From the NCBI GenBank assembly GCA_035772785.1, contig JAOCPU010000018.1:310001-374000 (forward strand): 64,000 nt of DNA. Direction: 5' to 3'. This document shows positions 1-12,380 of the stretch, in pieces. The position numbers were made by a program, and so were the translations under genes. Source of the stretch: Phlebiopsis flavidoalba (taxonomy: Eukaryota > Basidiomycota > Agaricomycetes > Polyporales > Phanerochaetaceae). The notes under the pieces were generated by a model. It ran no database searches, was not told the DNA's origin, and was given only the letters and a program-made list of their open reading frames with translations. Positions within the stretch are counted from its first letter, which is position 1; every line of letters begins with the position of its first letter.

Positions 1-2361
1 ACGCGTGCGGTTGAGCATACACACGCGCATGCATCTCGTCCTTCGGCTTCGCGGTATTCGGGTGGTGCTAAAAGTTCAGGTCCATCGCTATCCTGCAAAA
101 CGCAGCGCACCCGATAGGTCAGCACGTGGGGCCGCGAACCGCGGGACGGACAGGAAGTACGTACCGTATGGCCACTCCCAAATAAATCCAGCTTCGGTCG
201 GTCCTCCCCGCACTTACGAGATGGAACAGGATACAGGGCGAGCAGAATGTAAAGCTGTGCACGATGTCTACGGACTTTTTGGCCGCACCCCCAATCAGCG
301 CGTGTGCCTGCCGCGAGTCGGGCATAGTGCATGGCTTTCTGATACAGGTCTGGTCGTTCCTTGCAAAAGTCCTGGATGCAGATGGCGCATACTATAGGAA
401 CATCAGTCCTCGTAAAGACCCCCATGCGGAGAATACGGGTCTACTTACTGACGTGTGAACAGGAATGGGCTGTACACAACTAGATACTGCGTTGTGTAGA
501 TCACAGGATCAAGGAGACTGACTGAAAGATTTTTATGTCTATCCCAGTAGCTAGACGGACTATGGTTAGCTCCCGTATGTATTAGGATAGGATACTTACA
601 TCTTGAGCAGTTTTCTCCGCCTCAAGGACCCGTAATAAGGACCACTGCGAAGGATGTGAGGGTCGTCCATATTGACGAAGGGGTCTCTCGGGGGTTGGGT
701 CCTGTCATGATTCATCTATCAGTAAGGGGCACCCCCTCAGGACAGGTTGGACCACACGCACTGCGGTTCAGGGTGGGCAGAAATCCGGGTTTAGCCACAA
801 TCGACATCCTCGTTTCCTCCTTCGGCGCCGACATCTGCTCTTCGACTTCATCTTGCGCAGCGGCCCCGATGCTCCAGCGGTATATCATCGCCCATCAGAC
901 CAAAACGGCGCCGCTGGGGCCAGGGCACCGTCGCGAGTCGCGTCCCGCTTCGGCCCGCGCCTTCCGACGCCGAAACGGTATCCGTACCGTCCGTGCCGCC
1001 GTCGTGGTCCCCTCGTCCTCGCCGCTCTGCTGTCTCGTCGTCGTCCGCCGCCTCAATCGTCACAGCGACCTTCGTCGTGCATCCACATCGCGGTCGCTCC
1101 CCTCGTCTGCAACGAGCGCGCTCCGCGTAACGTTCGAGCCGACCGAGGCTAATGTACCCATCGAAACGCGCTGAATCGACTCGCGAGCCTTCGCCATCCA
1201 GTCCTGTATTTCTGCCTGTCCTGTTGCGAGTCGCTTCGGGAGTGTCTGGGGTCGTCAGGATTCTCACCCTCAATCTCCGGCGACATGAAGCGCGAATCAG
1301 ACATGGAGATGAAGGAACTATCGGTGACCGAGGACGGGGACGGTGCATTCGACACTTGCGATTGCGCTTGCTTGACTTTTTTGTTGGCCTCTTCTAACTG
1401 TGCCATGAGGGCCTTAATTTTATCCGCCTGCTCACGAATTTGGTTCATGAGAATCTCGCGTTTCCTGGATATATGCGTTAATTAAGGCTTTTTAATGTAT
1501 CCGATATGGGACTGACGGTGGCGGCTTGCGCTTCTTGCGGCCAGGTATCGTACATTCACTGCCTCCGCGGTAACACCGTTTGCAGATGTCAGGATCTTCG
1601 ATTGAGGGCTCGCATTTGACCTGTTTTTTTGGTCTTTCAGTCGCTATATGCGTCCAGAATCAGGGTATATCTCACCTTGAGCTGTTTTACACCGGGTGCA
1701 TGCTCTGAGGGAGGCACATTTTAGTGAACCGTTGCACCCTGATATGCAAGTACCACCTACGGTCGTTTGTTTGCGTTATCCTGCTTACCCGCGTCCTTTT
1801 CTTCTGCCGGCCGTCATCGTAATACCCGCCATCGTCACGCTTTTTGCCGTTTGATCCCAGCACTCTCCGTATCCCTCTCCGATGTTGAATTCGGTAGCGA
1901 TATATGGCGAGTTTTGTGGGATCCGGAGGCGCCATAGAACGGTACCGACGGGGGTGGGCTGAAATCGTGCCCATGCGACGCATACTGGTACATGGACGGA
2001 TCTTGATAGCCCGTGGGATTCATGTTGTGGTCCCCGTACATGCCTGGCTGCGCTCCAAACGACGATGTACGATTGTGCGCTGTGGCGTTCGACGGGCCTG
2101 CGGTAGGAAGGTATCCTTGCGTGCCATTCAAGGAGGGCGGCTGTGGCTGCTGCATCGAAAAAACTGAACTGCTGCTGGCCGTTCTGGGGAAAGGATGGGT
2201 TGAAGTACGACGGATTGTGGGCTGGCGCGAGATCTTGTCGGCGGGCGGCGGGATGAGACATCGCGTTCTGGGGAAGCGAGAAGGAGTTTGTGTTGCCCTG
2301 CGCGAACTCCTCGAGCTCGAGCTGAGGAGCGATGGTATGCTCGTCCCAGATGGAGGCCATG
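1..2361 (-). CDS. Zn2Cys6 (zinc binuclear cluster) transcription factor, PrtT-like; 3' end outside window
   Basis: Nuclear DNA-binding regulator. The chosen start gives an N-terminus reading MASIWDEHTIAPQLELEEF, followed by a long Gln/Pro/Ser-rich region to about 1,830. The zinc cluster is split over three exons: basic KKRTR before a GTAAGC donor near 1,790; A-C-T-R-C-K near 1,700; then V-K-C-E...D-I-C-K-R-C-Y-R-G-G-S-E-C near 1,560-1,620. Together they give C-x2-C-x6-C-x9-C-x2-C-x6-C, a complete cluster, followed by RKKRK. A coiled coil (QIREQADKIKALMAQLEEANKK) lies at 1,360-1,445, then QDWMAKARESI near 1,170-1,205 and an acidic stretch. Near the left edge a different frame reads YILLALYPVPSR and DRSWIYLGVAIR, which resembles the middle homology region of fungal PrtT-type activators (recalled, not searched). 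Several one-base shifts are needed to connect these pieces. The regulated genes cannot be inferred from the neighbours. Confidence 0.93.
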
Positions 2362-5300
2362 TCGTTTGAAGTGGGGAGCGGACATGGAGACGGATAAGCT
2401 GGCGCGAGATATAAGCGAAAGGGCGCTGGATTGACAGTGGTGATGAGACTCACGACGCGCGCCGCTTAGGACAATGTTCCGAGGAGGTGACGGGTTGGGC
2501 AGGCACTGGATGGACACGAGGGGGGCACAGGATGAGGGAGAGGCTGTGGGAGAGAAAGAGTGCCTGCGCCGAACTCAAGAAAGTTGGGAGGCGTGCGCTT
2601 GAGAGAATGGAGTGCGAATTGCCACGCTTACTGTCCCGTTTAGAGCCAGGGACCTCTTCATCAAAAGACCGGAAAGCTGTGCTGCACATCACTCACCTTC
2701 TATCCTCGTTTTCTCTGTCCTGGGCTCGCCACCTCCGGCCTGTCCAGACCTCTGCGTAGCGTCGCTGCAGACGAGGGCTCTATCGAGGTAGCCATTTCTG
2801 TGCTTTTCTCGTTATCCACGGCCCACCACGACCCACCACAGTCGCCTGAAGACGGCGTCTTCTTTTCATGGCCGTGGCGGCACATGCAGATGATGACAAT
2901 TCGGGAAACAAGCGATGTCGCCGCTGTGCACCGGGCGAGCGCTTCCCTCCTCTCCCCGACTCAGGCTGTGCGCCCACTGGCAGATATTGTGGCGTCTCGG
3001 TTTCTACATACCCGTTCGCACGTTTACAGCTCCTCTTCGTGTGGCGCAGAGGATCTACGTGATTATACAGCTCTCTAATCCACACAAAAAAAATCCAGTG
3101 AGCCGGGACCGCCCTGTACGTGCTTCGTAGTAAATCAAGCTTAGTACTGATTGGAGTTCCGTGGCACAGACATCAAGACCCATGTGGACTCGCGCCGTCC
3201 ATAGCGAACGGGCCATTGTCTTTTTGCTACCCTGTCTGCACCAAAGTGGGTGCTCTTTGACACGCCCGTCACCCGTTCTCCGTCCACATCGTCTACGAAA
3301 ACTGGCGACTACGTCCATCCGCTGGCAACCATCACCGCCCTTGCAGCCCGCGATGACCGACATTCACGTCCATTCCAGCTCTGCGGATTGGACAGAGTCC
3401 ACATGGGCACACCATGTTTACCTTTTGTCAAAGATGCGCCGTCCCCACAAGCGCGGCTGCCCGCGCCATGAGGTCTTCTGCGATCTCTCGTGTGCGCTCG
3501 TACCAAGAAACTAGGAAGCTTTACGAGACGCTATGGCCCGGGTCCGGTTTGCTTCGTGCTGGCTTGTCCGCAGGGGCCAAGGGCTGCCGAACGCGATGCC
3601 TAGCGGCGAAGCGAGCCGAGCAAATCCACGCGCCTCGACATTGTCACCGTCCGCCGTCGACGTCGGTACACTCGCATCTATCGCAGCTCTGACCCGCACA
3701 CGGCGCGTTCCTGCTCGCAAAATATTCAACGCCGTGTGCGTGGAATATATCTCCTGTCATCCCGCCAGGCGGGAGTGCCAATCGCTGGCCTAATCTTTCT
3801 CGCCAATTGGCAGATCCAGATGCTCGCCTCGCGCGAAAACGTTTGGGGCAAACAGGCGGACGGCGCTCCGAGTCCCTCTTTCCATCTCGCGATGATACTG
3901 CGCGATTTCACGGCTCTCCGTCTTCGCTCCTTTGTCCTCGCGGCCTTCCGGCGACTGTTTCTCAATCTACCCTACCCGGAACCTAATATGGTGGAGTTGA
4001 AGATTTTTGGAAGCGCTGCAGTTTTACGAGGTACTGTGATTCTCAAGCTCCAGAACGTACGTAGTAGGCTGTGAGGATGACGACCACTGTACCTCAAGCT
4101 ACTATTCCATCCTCGAGGCATGAGGCCTTGAGGCGCGGCGAGCTTCCAACAGCCTATTGGCGGTACATTAACGGTTTTCTGCATCCACCGTGAGAACCAC
4201 CGCTATTATCGAGGGCGCCCGGATGCACGCATCGCGGAGGAGTCCTGGGGCTGTGATGCGTGCCTCACCCGACGCTAGGGCGATTTCCCATGCTATAAAT
4301 GTAATATATTAGTAGCAGGTGTGTGCCTAGCTTCTCCAAGTACACACGTGCTGAGCGTGACGCATCTCTATCCCGCATCAAGATCGCGGAACGCGCCCTG
4401 CGGGTCGGGTCCGTCGTGCATTGGTTTGTGCAGGATCCAAAGGACAGCATCGTCCGTGATCACCGTGGATTGGCTCGGCGGACGTGCTTGCTGGTGATAG
4501 AGCGGGAGGAGCCGCGTTTTTGAGCTTTAGGTTAACGTAAGGTAACGTTGCGCTCATCCCCCGAGGTGGATCTACAGGTCGGGCTGCGGCTACCTTCTAG
4601 CCGGGTGAATGCCGGTCGTATGCACTGGCAGGTCTGTGCAACATACACAGTTACTTGATGGTTGTGGGGTGGATAAGGTTAAACTCGTCGTGTCGAGGCG
4701 AGACGAATGCAAAAACCGGTCGTAAATCCACCGGTGCTGTTCAAACGCGACGAGTGAACATGCTTTTCACGAAAGCGGACCAATATATCTGCTCATTGTC
4801 GTGCCTAGTGGGAGGGGTCAATGTAGTTGGATCGGTACTGTGCCTGCCCACTGTAGCATTGGTATGTATCACCGGGCAAAGAATTGTATGAGGTCTTAAA
4901 TGGCCCGATCAAGCACAGAAGGGGATGGCTGACTTGCCAGTTGGCCCTGTACTTGAATGTGATGATTTCTACGCCCCGCGCCGTCGCTGTCTCCGATGAT
5001 GTGGGCTGATGTACTTATACGTGCTGGTGTAGTCAGTATCTACTCATTTTCATAACAATTAGTAAGAGCGTTATTGAGATTTTGTGAGATTGTGGTTCGG
5101 GGACTTGACGGCGAGCCTCGGTGAAATCATCCATGCCGCTCGGCAGCGGAGGCGCCACGAAGGTGTTGAGCCAAGCCTTGCAATCGCCAACCACAAAAAA
5201 ACGTGGGGGTCGCGGCTGCCGCGCACACAGTCCTCTTTCGCTCCCTTTCGCTACCGTTCGGCGCCCAGAGCCAGCCAGGGCCTCTTCGTAATGATGTCTT

Positions 5301-5445
5301 GAAAACGACGGTTTTTTTTCTTTTTGCGTAGCTCACCCGGAGTTAAAGTTCTGGGCACATGAGGGGGTTCGGGCAATTTCAGCGAGCATCACTGACTGCG
5401 GCCCCGTAGCTCTGAAGTCGGCAAGGTGTAACAGCAGGACTTGGT
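2362..5445. other. No recognised gene; upstream of Zn2Cys6 regulator
   Basis: The first 400 bases are probably promoter and 5' leader of the minus-strand regulator. Between about 3,160 and 4,070 both strands carry open stretches of 60-115 codons with moderately gene-like composition (for example plus 3,736-4,074, minus 3,726-3,965), but none shows a motif, start context or intron pattern that I can defend. From 4,080 to 5,445 I see only short random frames. Confidence 0.5.
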
Positions 5446-6585
5446 ATTTAGGTGCGTGTTGGTTTCCTCTCCGGCCCAGGGGCCCGAAAGTTACTTATCC
5501 CCCAAGACCACGTAAAGGTCCGCACAGGGACGATCATCGCAGTCACCGACGCAGGCGACAGCTCTCGCCCTCCTTAGGGGTACTCACCTGCACATTAGGG
5601 GCACTCACCTGCACCTTGAGTATTAAACTTGAGCCTGCTTGGCTTGTGTTCAAAGGACGCTTGAGACGTCGGATCCCGCACCACCCATCCGACCACCACT
5701 GCCGCTCTCCTCGCCGCGAAAATGACCCGAAGACAGAGACGGCTTCATGTTCAAAACCAGGTGGTCAAGCAGTCGTTCGTCTCCGTCCGCCGGGTCCTGC
5801 GTCGCCACGAGACGACGCAGACGAAAGGTGTACTCGAAGGTCTGACGACTCACGACGCTTCGACAATGTACAATCAGTCCCGCATAGGGCGATGATGGGA
5901 TGACGGCCCAGCGACCCCCAGCGCACCACCACAGCGAGCGCACGTACGGCCCAGCGACAGCTCTCAAGCCGCTGCGGGACCAGGCAGACTCAAGGGTCGG
6001 CTTGAGTACTGCCTCAGCGTAGAAGGCCACAGCGAGCCTGGGGGTCTCTCCTCACCCCACCCCTCCTCCCCTCCCCTGCCACAGCTCGCTGAGCCCAGAA
6101 CCGCAAGCGCGGTTTCTGAGAAAAAGAATGACCCGGTAGACAAAGACGGCCCCAAGGTCAACTTGACGGTCAGCCAGTTGTCGCCTCCGTCCGCCGGGTC
6201 CTGCGTCGCGCGAAACGACGCAGAAGAAAGCAGGGTCCCGACCTTGGGCGAACCTGCCTAGCAAAAAAAGGTCACAGCGAGCCTGGGGGCCTCGACTCAA
6301 ACCCCCCCTCCCCCTCCCCTTGTCATAGCTCGCTGAGCCAAGAGCCGTGAAAAACGAATCCACAGCTCGAGAAGGACTATGTACTGTACGCTACTGCGGC
6401 CACGGTGACGGTGGTCGACGCCAACTTGGGTGGAGGAGAGCTTGAAGATGTGTAGCGAGGTGGTGGGGAGTGTGTGAAGCGGGACGAACCAGACGAGCGA
6501 GTGAGGTTGGGCTATATATGCTCTGTTTGGCTTGTTTGTTGCCAACCAACAGGTCAGCCAGCGGGTCACGTTTTCTCGACGCGAC
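5446..6585 (+). repeat. R2 repeat, copy 1 (about 1.14 kb)
   Basis: This block matches 24,259-25,808 in the same orientation. Both copies begin with ATTTAGGTGCG followed by GTTGGTTTCCTCTC and end at CTCGACGCGAC. The core is a roughly 400-base unit (about 5,813-6,220), followed by a degenerate partial unit. Each unit carries CAGCGAGC and, about 60-70 bases later, the complementary GCTCGCTG, separated by a C/T-rich stretch, so it could fold into a hairpin. The right end has a TATATAT box at 6,513-6,519. Open frames inside, mostly minus strand, are translations of the repeat and are not called as genes. No terminal inverted repeats, target-site duplication or transposase were seen. Confidence 0.85.
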
Positions 6586-7499
6586 TCGCGCGACGCGTTC
6601 GACACGGCGCCTATTCCGGACGGGGACGCCGAACCTCTTGCTGGACTATAAGCCTCTGTCGAGTCTTCCGGCTATCATTTGAAAGGATTAGGCAACTTTT
6701 TTTCTTACCCTTAAACTTGCAATGGTTGGGCTTGTCAAGCCTTCCACATACAACGACCCTACACTGGCTACCCCCGCCATCTCACTGATGATAAGAATAG
6801 CATGACACAGACAAGCGCGAGTACCCATGAGTCCCACTGGTGAAGCTTTGAATGCTGTGGTTCCTCTTTTCAGCATAACACGACCAGGAAAGCTTTAGAT
6901 ACTATAGGAGAGCTGGAAAAACCTGGGGACGCCGGCGTGCGGGCAACGTGGATCTGAGTGTGATGTATGAGTGTGTCGATCGTACCGAAGAGCTATCAGC
7001 TCTGTCGTCATACTTGGACTCGACAGTCGCTGGGGTTGAGCTACCCGCCGCTCGAGCTCGTTCTCGCGTACAGAACTGACGACTCTGGACAGTCTCTCGA
7101 GCTGCGCGCGCCCAATGGCGGATCAGCCGACACTGATGGAATCATGCCGAGCCCGGGGTCCCGGCGTCGTGAGAGGGAAGGACTGGCCGTTTCAGAGGTC
7201 GCCACCATCGACGTCCACCAGAGGACTGCCTCCTTCCTCCTCCTCTAGTCCACCTGCCCGCCCTCGTCTCGTTCGAGGTGCCGGCCGGGTGCACTCCTTT
7301 TCTTCTTCGGCTGACCCCAGCAGTTGCTTTGAGGGTACGTGAAAGCCCTCATCCCGTCGTGATGGGTCTTTTCCTTGTTCGTCGCAAAAACTGATCATCG
7401 CGGTCTTTGTACTGATTCTGCCTTTCGCCGACATCGCCTCCTGCACCCCCCTTTTGACCACCTTGACTCTACGTCCTCTCTCTCTTTGTCACCCCCAGG
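6586..7499. other. Intergenic; no recognised gene
   Basis: Follows R2 copy 1. Short plus-strand frames at 6,967-7,248 and a hydrophobic stretch near 7,388-7,450 (K-L-I-I-A-V-F-V-L-I-L-P-F) could belong to an upstream exon or leader of the next gene, but no splice junction ties them together convincingly. Confidence 0.4.
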
Positions 7500-8952
7500 T
7501 CTATGCTCTTACAGTCGCCGTTCTTTTCCATAATAACCCACCGATATCACTGCTCTCCCGACATGCATCTCGCTAAAGACACAAGAAACGACAAGACACC
7601 ACGCTGGTCACTGGCGAGTCGACTATTGCAGCGGCTGCGTCCAACTGCCTCAGATCTCATTCTTGCCACGGATGCACCTACTGCTGCATCCAATTCTGCG
7701 CCACCAATTGCCACCAACTTTACCCCGACAATCACCAACTCGGCTTCAAGAACACAAGTTGCGGACGTCACTACGACAAGTCCTGCTGCCACGTCCAACT
7801 CGGCAGCACTGAAGGGCTCATCATCTGTCGCTGTTTCTACGTGGTAGCAGCTTGCGTCGGCTCCTTCGTGGGGCTGGCGCTGCTCATATGTGTGTTCATT
7901 TGGTGGTCCCGACACCCCAAGCACGAAGACGCGCAACCTACCGCGCTCTACCCGTTGCGGAGAACCGGAACGCCAGGGGGAGAGAGGAGCAGGGCCGGGT
8001 GCGCTCGCAGATGTGTGGACAAGTTGGATGACGAGGGCGGAAAGTGGGAGGGCCCATCGTCGCCGCCTACGCGGCAGATGAGCCAACAGGAAATGGATGA
8101 GAAGAACTTCTCGATGTTCAAGAAAACGGTCACCGAGTACCCGCACCACGCGTACGACCAAGGTGTTGGAGGAGCACGGGTTCGACATGCCCCCCCCATC
8201 TCCCAGTACCACCCCGACCTCGCGAAGGAGCTCGCTTTGGAGCAACCCGAGCGGGCCCTTTGCCCAACGGCAAGAAAGCGGGATTTCCTGGGACGGGGAG
8301 ACGCTCGGAGACGATTCGTTCCTCTCTCTTCGCTCGGTTCGTATCGAATCAGGATCCATGTCGCCCACGATGGGCATGGCAGCCAAGATGACCCCACCAG
8401 CCATGCCCTCCTCGCACCAGCTGCATCACTGGCAATCTGCCGAGGTGCTCACAGTCGACGACAGTGCCAATCCCTTCGCCGACTCCAGCGAGGAGCGACG
8501 CAAAAGCAGGTCGAATCCCTTCTTCAACGCCAACGAAGTCCACCGCTCGTCGAGCCGCCGCAGCCGTAGCAACAGCCGGGCCATTCGCATAGTCGGAACG
8601 CAAGCCGCACCAGCCGCAATATTGTGTGCGGTCTCGCGTCGTTAGCGAAGCAGGGAGCCAAATTGATCCCTTTGCTGATCTCCACGGCGTCCCTGAACCG
8701 AGCATCCCCGAGATTGTCCAGCACCAGCACACGCCCATCCGTCGCCAGCGGCGAGAGCGCAGAGTCCTCGCGCGCCATGCAGTCGCTCATCGCGGCGCTG
8801 GACATGTCGCAGGTCCACCGCCAGTCCCTGCGCGTATCGATGCCCGCCATCAACCGCGTCCCGCTACTCGGGCTCCTTCCTCGAACCCGAGGACGACATC
8901 GGTGTTGCCAGAGACCATCCACCGACCCACCACCACGCCGACCGACCATTAA
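7500..8952 (+). CDS. Conserved single-pass membrane protein with Ser/Thr-rich ectodomain
   Basis: A Thr/Ser/Ala/Asn-rich segment (7,650-7,835) precedes one clear membrane helix, W-V-A-A-C-V-G-S-F-V-G-L-A-L-L-I-C-V-F-I (about 7,840-7,900), then a long cytoplasmic tail. The tail reads, across frame shifts, KLDDEGGKWEG (8,020-8,050), QYHPDLAKELALEQP (8,205-8,250), SWDGETLGDDSFL (8,290-8,325), MSPTMGMA..LHHWQSAEVL (8,357-8,450), NPFADSSEERR (8,470-8,500) and AMQSLIAALDMS (8,776-8,810). I recall basidiomycete proteins of unknown function with this order of tail motifs. A single-helix protein with an O-glycosylatable ectodomain would fit a cell-surface sensor or adaptor, but that is inference. The start is uncertain; an upstream exon is possible. 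Confidence 0.62.
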
Positions 8953-10379
8953 CGGCCTGCACGCCATCTTGTCTTTATATCTCCCGCTCACGTCGTTTTT
9001 CTTCCTGTTTTAACCGCACGACCGAGCCGTTTACCCTGTACGCTGCCAGCATGACCTGCTCGCCCCGATCCTTTGCCCCCCCCTCCCCATCGCTTGACCA
9101 CCACCCGCCCATCCGCCCCAACGCACAACCGATCCGGAATCGCTTTCGTCCCATTTTTTACCTGTTATTCGCGCGCGCGCGCTCACCCGTGAGTTCCCGC
9201 ACCCTCCGACTACCTTACACGCCTTTTCTCCCCGAAAACCTAAGTAGTTGTACATACCCTTAGGTACACGGTTGTGACGGATCCCCTTTATTTCTTTTCC
9301 CTCCTGCTTGCAGAGCACCCGTCGTGTACTATCCCTGTTTTTTTTGACCGTCGCAGTACCTATTTATTAAAAACAAGGCTTACGAAGTGTCGCTTTGCAA
9401 AGTCGATCACTCGTGGGGATGATGAGAGCAGCATCTGCTGTGCGCTGTTGGGAACAGACGCCACTAATGTCAAACAGGCCCGTGCAGACGGGTTGACGAC
9501 TGTATCAGACAAACGTGATTGAGGTTTAGGATGGGATGATGTCGGGGCTAGAGCGATGCTGTCGGCCGGGCGCGTTGACGTCTGACCGAGAGACGGCAGT
9601 TCCCGGTCAGGATTGTGTGGAAACCCGATCAATACGCCTTCGTATGAACATGAAAAGCTGCTTCTTCAGAGCTTGTTATAACGCCTGCATGGTATTGGAC
9701 GTTTTGTCTGTGCACATCGCGTGACGACGCCAAGTGCTGAATCTTTGCTGAATCTGCTGATGTGCACAAGTCTCCGCGGCAAGGTCAGCCCGATGGGCGA
9801 CAGATGACTGAATGTCCTGCGCCCGGGGCCGCATCACCAGGGCGGGGCACACAACAAGAGTGCCCACAACGGCCGCAGCGCGTATAATTAATACATGCTC
9901 TGCGCCGCCCGCTGCCCCGCCGCTTGCTGCCGCCTCTGGGCTTGGTGGCCCCGCCCGTTGGAGGCCTGCGCGACGCGTGCGATCTATATGACCTGCCTAA
10001 TTCGGGCACGCGAGCAGATGCGACCATGCGGGCGGCGGCGCAGCGCAAACCATCGCTATCGTCGGGTAGCGACCTTCTTTAATTTTTTGTCTGCAAGGGA
10101 GCAATCATAAACCCACTCCCATCGCAGCCCTGCGCGATCCTTTTCTCCTCCTCCTCCTCCTCCTCCTCCTCCCCTCCACCTCCCGCCGCGACCGCCTCGC
10201 GTCCCTGCGTAGGCTCCCAATCCTCCTCCGAGACTTCGTCTGCTGTCTCGCCGGAATACGACTCTGTGACGGTTTTCGCGCCCCTACATTCGTTTAACAC
10301 ACCATTCCTTTGTTCTGCCACGCCCCGACAACAGCCTACTCCGTCCATACACATATCCGACGCATATAATCATAGGCCC
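8953..10379. other. Spacer between two membrane-protein genes; may hold 5' exons of the SH3-like gene
   Basis: No conserved gene recognised at 8,953-10,100. From about 10,130 to 10,330 the plus strand reads a Ser run then P-P-P-P-P-A-A-T-A-S, which resembles a serine-rich stalk and could be an N-terminal exon of the following gene. Confidence 0.4.
10145..10172. repeat. (CTC)n trinucleotide microsatellite
   Basis: Nine uninterrupted CTC/TCC units. On the plus strand one frame reads poly-serine, so it may lie in coding sequence of the SH3-like membrane protein. Confidence 0.9.
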
Positions 10380-11460
10380 CACGCTTTGAACTCTCCTCCG
10401 TCGTACACCTCATCACGCGCGACGACACGCCCGAATCGGGCGCCGCGAACCAGAAGAAGCTGACGCCGACACTCATCGTCGGCATCGTCAGATTGCGATA
10501 GGGGGCGCGCTCGTGCTCGGGCTCGCGATATGGCTCGTCGTGCGTGCGCTCCGCAAGCGCGGCACCGCACAGCGGGAAGGAAGAGCGCGGCGCGGCGTTC
10601 CTCAACGTCCGCGGCAGCTCATGAAGGAGGGCGACCAAAAGAGGTGAGTTACGCCCCGTGTGTAGCGCTGTGCGTTAGCAGAATCATGTCTGGGGGCGAA
10701 GCTATGAAGCGGCTCGCCATGAAGGGCACACCTGTTTCTCGAAGGAGCAGATGACGGAGAGCGTCATCCTCCCCGAGAAGGCACGGTCATCCGCTCGACG
10801 GGGGTGCGGGACGCGAAGCAGGAGATCCTCGAGCATTACAGACCGCCGAGGGAAAACTGCCCAGCCGTTTGCGCCGTTCATGGGCAGCCTCGACAAGCTC
10901 TCGGAATTACTCTCTGCCTCCGACGACAGCTCCTGCCCTCCCGCCGCCAGTCGACCGCGTCCTGGATATCCTCCCCGCATTGGTGCAAACCTCGACTCGT
11001 TCCTCATGCCCTCCAACCGTACCTCTGCGACGTTCGTCCGTCATCTCGACTGTGAGGGCAGCATCGGCTCCTCCAAGGTCGGCGACAAGCGCAAAATCGC
11101 CAAGTCTTCAACCCCGTCCTGCCCGACGAGCTCGTCATCTCCCTCGGCGAGCAGCTCACCGGTACGTTCCGCGCCGTATGTGTGTTTTTCCTAGGTTCCG
11201 CCGCTCACGTCATCGCCAGTTGTCAACTCGTTCACGACGACTGGGGCTGGTGCGGGGGGGGTCGTCGTCGGCCGCGACAGCGTCTTCAAGCCCGGCGAGC
11301 CGTCGAGCTCGGCGCGATCCCCGCGTGGTGCTTCATGAATCCCGTCCAGGGCCTGCGCGCCGAGCGCCCCATGCGCACGACCAGTCTCGGGGTCACCGTC
11401 ACCCTCGACGCCTCCGAGCCCGGCGCTCGCACCGACGTCATGTCCTGGTCCAACTTCTAA
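10380..11460 (+). CDS. Single-pass membrane protein with C-terminal SH3-like segment
   Basis: The exon from about 10,400 reads RDDTPESGAANQKKLTPTL, then a membrane helix (A-I-G-G-A-L-V-L-G-L-A-I-W-L-V-V) followed by basic RALRKRG, so the tail is probably cytoplasmic. One base shift lies at the helix start. After a GTGAGT intron near 10,642 come EQMTESVILPEKA (10,747-10,785), AKQEILEHY (10,814-10,840) and PFAPFMGSLDKLSELL (10,867-10,915). The C-terminus (11,110-11,460) reads NPVLPDELVISLGEQLT, then across shifts F-D-D-G-W, VVGRDSVFKPG, ELGAIPAWCFMNPV, GLRAERPM and finally DVMSWSNF-stop. VLPDEL..LGE..T...DGW..G plus P.WC resembles an SH3-type fold seen in a basidiomycete membrane-protein family (from memory). 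The 5' end is not resolved. Role unknown; signalling scaffold is inference. Confidence 0.75.
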
Positions 11461-12169
11461 CCTCCCTCCCGCCCGCCGATGTCGATACCCCCTTCCACCC
11501 CCTTCGCTCCCGGCAGCGCCACCGCTGCCGCTTCCTGGCTCTGTGGGCCGTGTCCGTATTATTTTTAAACCCTGCCGCCACCTGGTGCGCCCCCACGCGT
11601 GGCGGATTCGCTAGACGTTCCACAGGCGTTCGATACCTTTTCTCGAGCTCCCGCGCGGGCGTGTACCCCCGCGGGACGCGCCGCTGTTCAGTGCTGTTCG
11701 CATGTGTCCTGTCCTTGACCGCCACCCCAAATTTATATCATGCATGCTTCTCTGCCTCCGCTGGCCGTTCGTGACGCGTTCTAGCGCGGGTAAGGAATGA
11801 TGCGGGGATACCTGGGCGTGTCGCCACGGGTTTCTGACGTGCGCCGTGCCAAGACGCGGGGCGCATCTCGGTGAGCCTTTAAAGAGCTCTAAAATACCGG
11901 AGAAAGACTAATCAAACTCAAAATCAAAGCGCCATCAACGCCACAAACGCGCGCGCTAAGTTAGTTCGCTTGTGCGCGCCCCGCTGCGTGAGGCGGCGAT
12001 GCGCGTCTTCGCGTCGGCCTAGTGCCGCGCGCTAGCATTCCACGCTATTGTTTCGTCTGTTTCGGCTCTCGTAGTCTCAGAATGCGGAAGGCGGGTAGCG
12101 TAACTAGCTGCTCGCTGTGAGCGCAAAGTCTCGGCTACGCCTCTGCGCGGCGCCCACTTTGGCAGGAGT
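11461..12169. other. Intergenic, upstream region of first secreted paralog
   Basis: Contains the block AACGCCACAAACGCGCGCGC (11,938-11,957), which recurs almost unchanged (one A fewer) at 13,979-13,997 upstream of the second paralog. No gene seen. Confidence 0.6.
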
Positions 12170-12191
12170 TTGCAACTCCGGTTGATCCATG
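12165..12191. promoter_or_regulatory. Palindromic promoter element, copy 1
   Basis: GGAGTTTGCAACTCC (12,165-12,179) is an inverted repeat: GGAGTT, TGC, AACTCC. It is followed by GGTTGATCCATG. The same element with one change in each half occurs at 14,191-14,217 before the paralogous gene. It lies 34 bases upstream of the TATA box and about 190 upstream of the start codon, a plausible activator site. Confidence 0.6.
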
Positions 12192-12224
12192 ACCCTGGGT
12201 CGTGCCTGAATTTTTGCGAGGTCA

Positions 12225-12231
12225 TATATAG
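12225..12231 (+). promoter_or_regulatory. TATA box of secreted paralog 1
   Basis: TATATAG lies 156 bases before the ATG at 12,381. The second paralog has TATAAAAG at almost the same distance (151 bases), and both are followed by GCCGG. Confidence 0.7.
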
Positions 12232-12380
12232 GCCGGTCCAGCTCCTCGCCCGACTTACGGTGCGGTTCTCTCTCCCCCTGTCCTCCAGAGTTTCAACCTC
12301 CTCTCTCGCTGCTCCTTAAAAGCAGCCAGTCGCTCATTGATCTAACTATCCCCACAGTCTTTACCCAACAGCTCTTAACA

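Noticed and set aside
7547..8404. 285-codon minus-strand frame
   Set aside because: Antisense of the membrane-protein gene, whose plus strand has a membrane helix and recognisable tail motifs.
10869..11774. 301-codon Arg/Ser-rich plus-strand frame
   Set aside because: Off-frame reading of the SH3-like gene and its 3' flank; composition is typical of GC-rich shadow frames.
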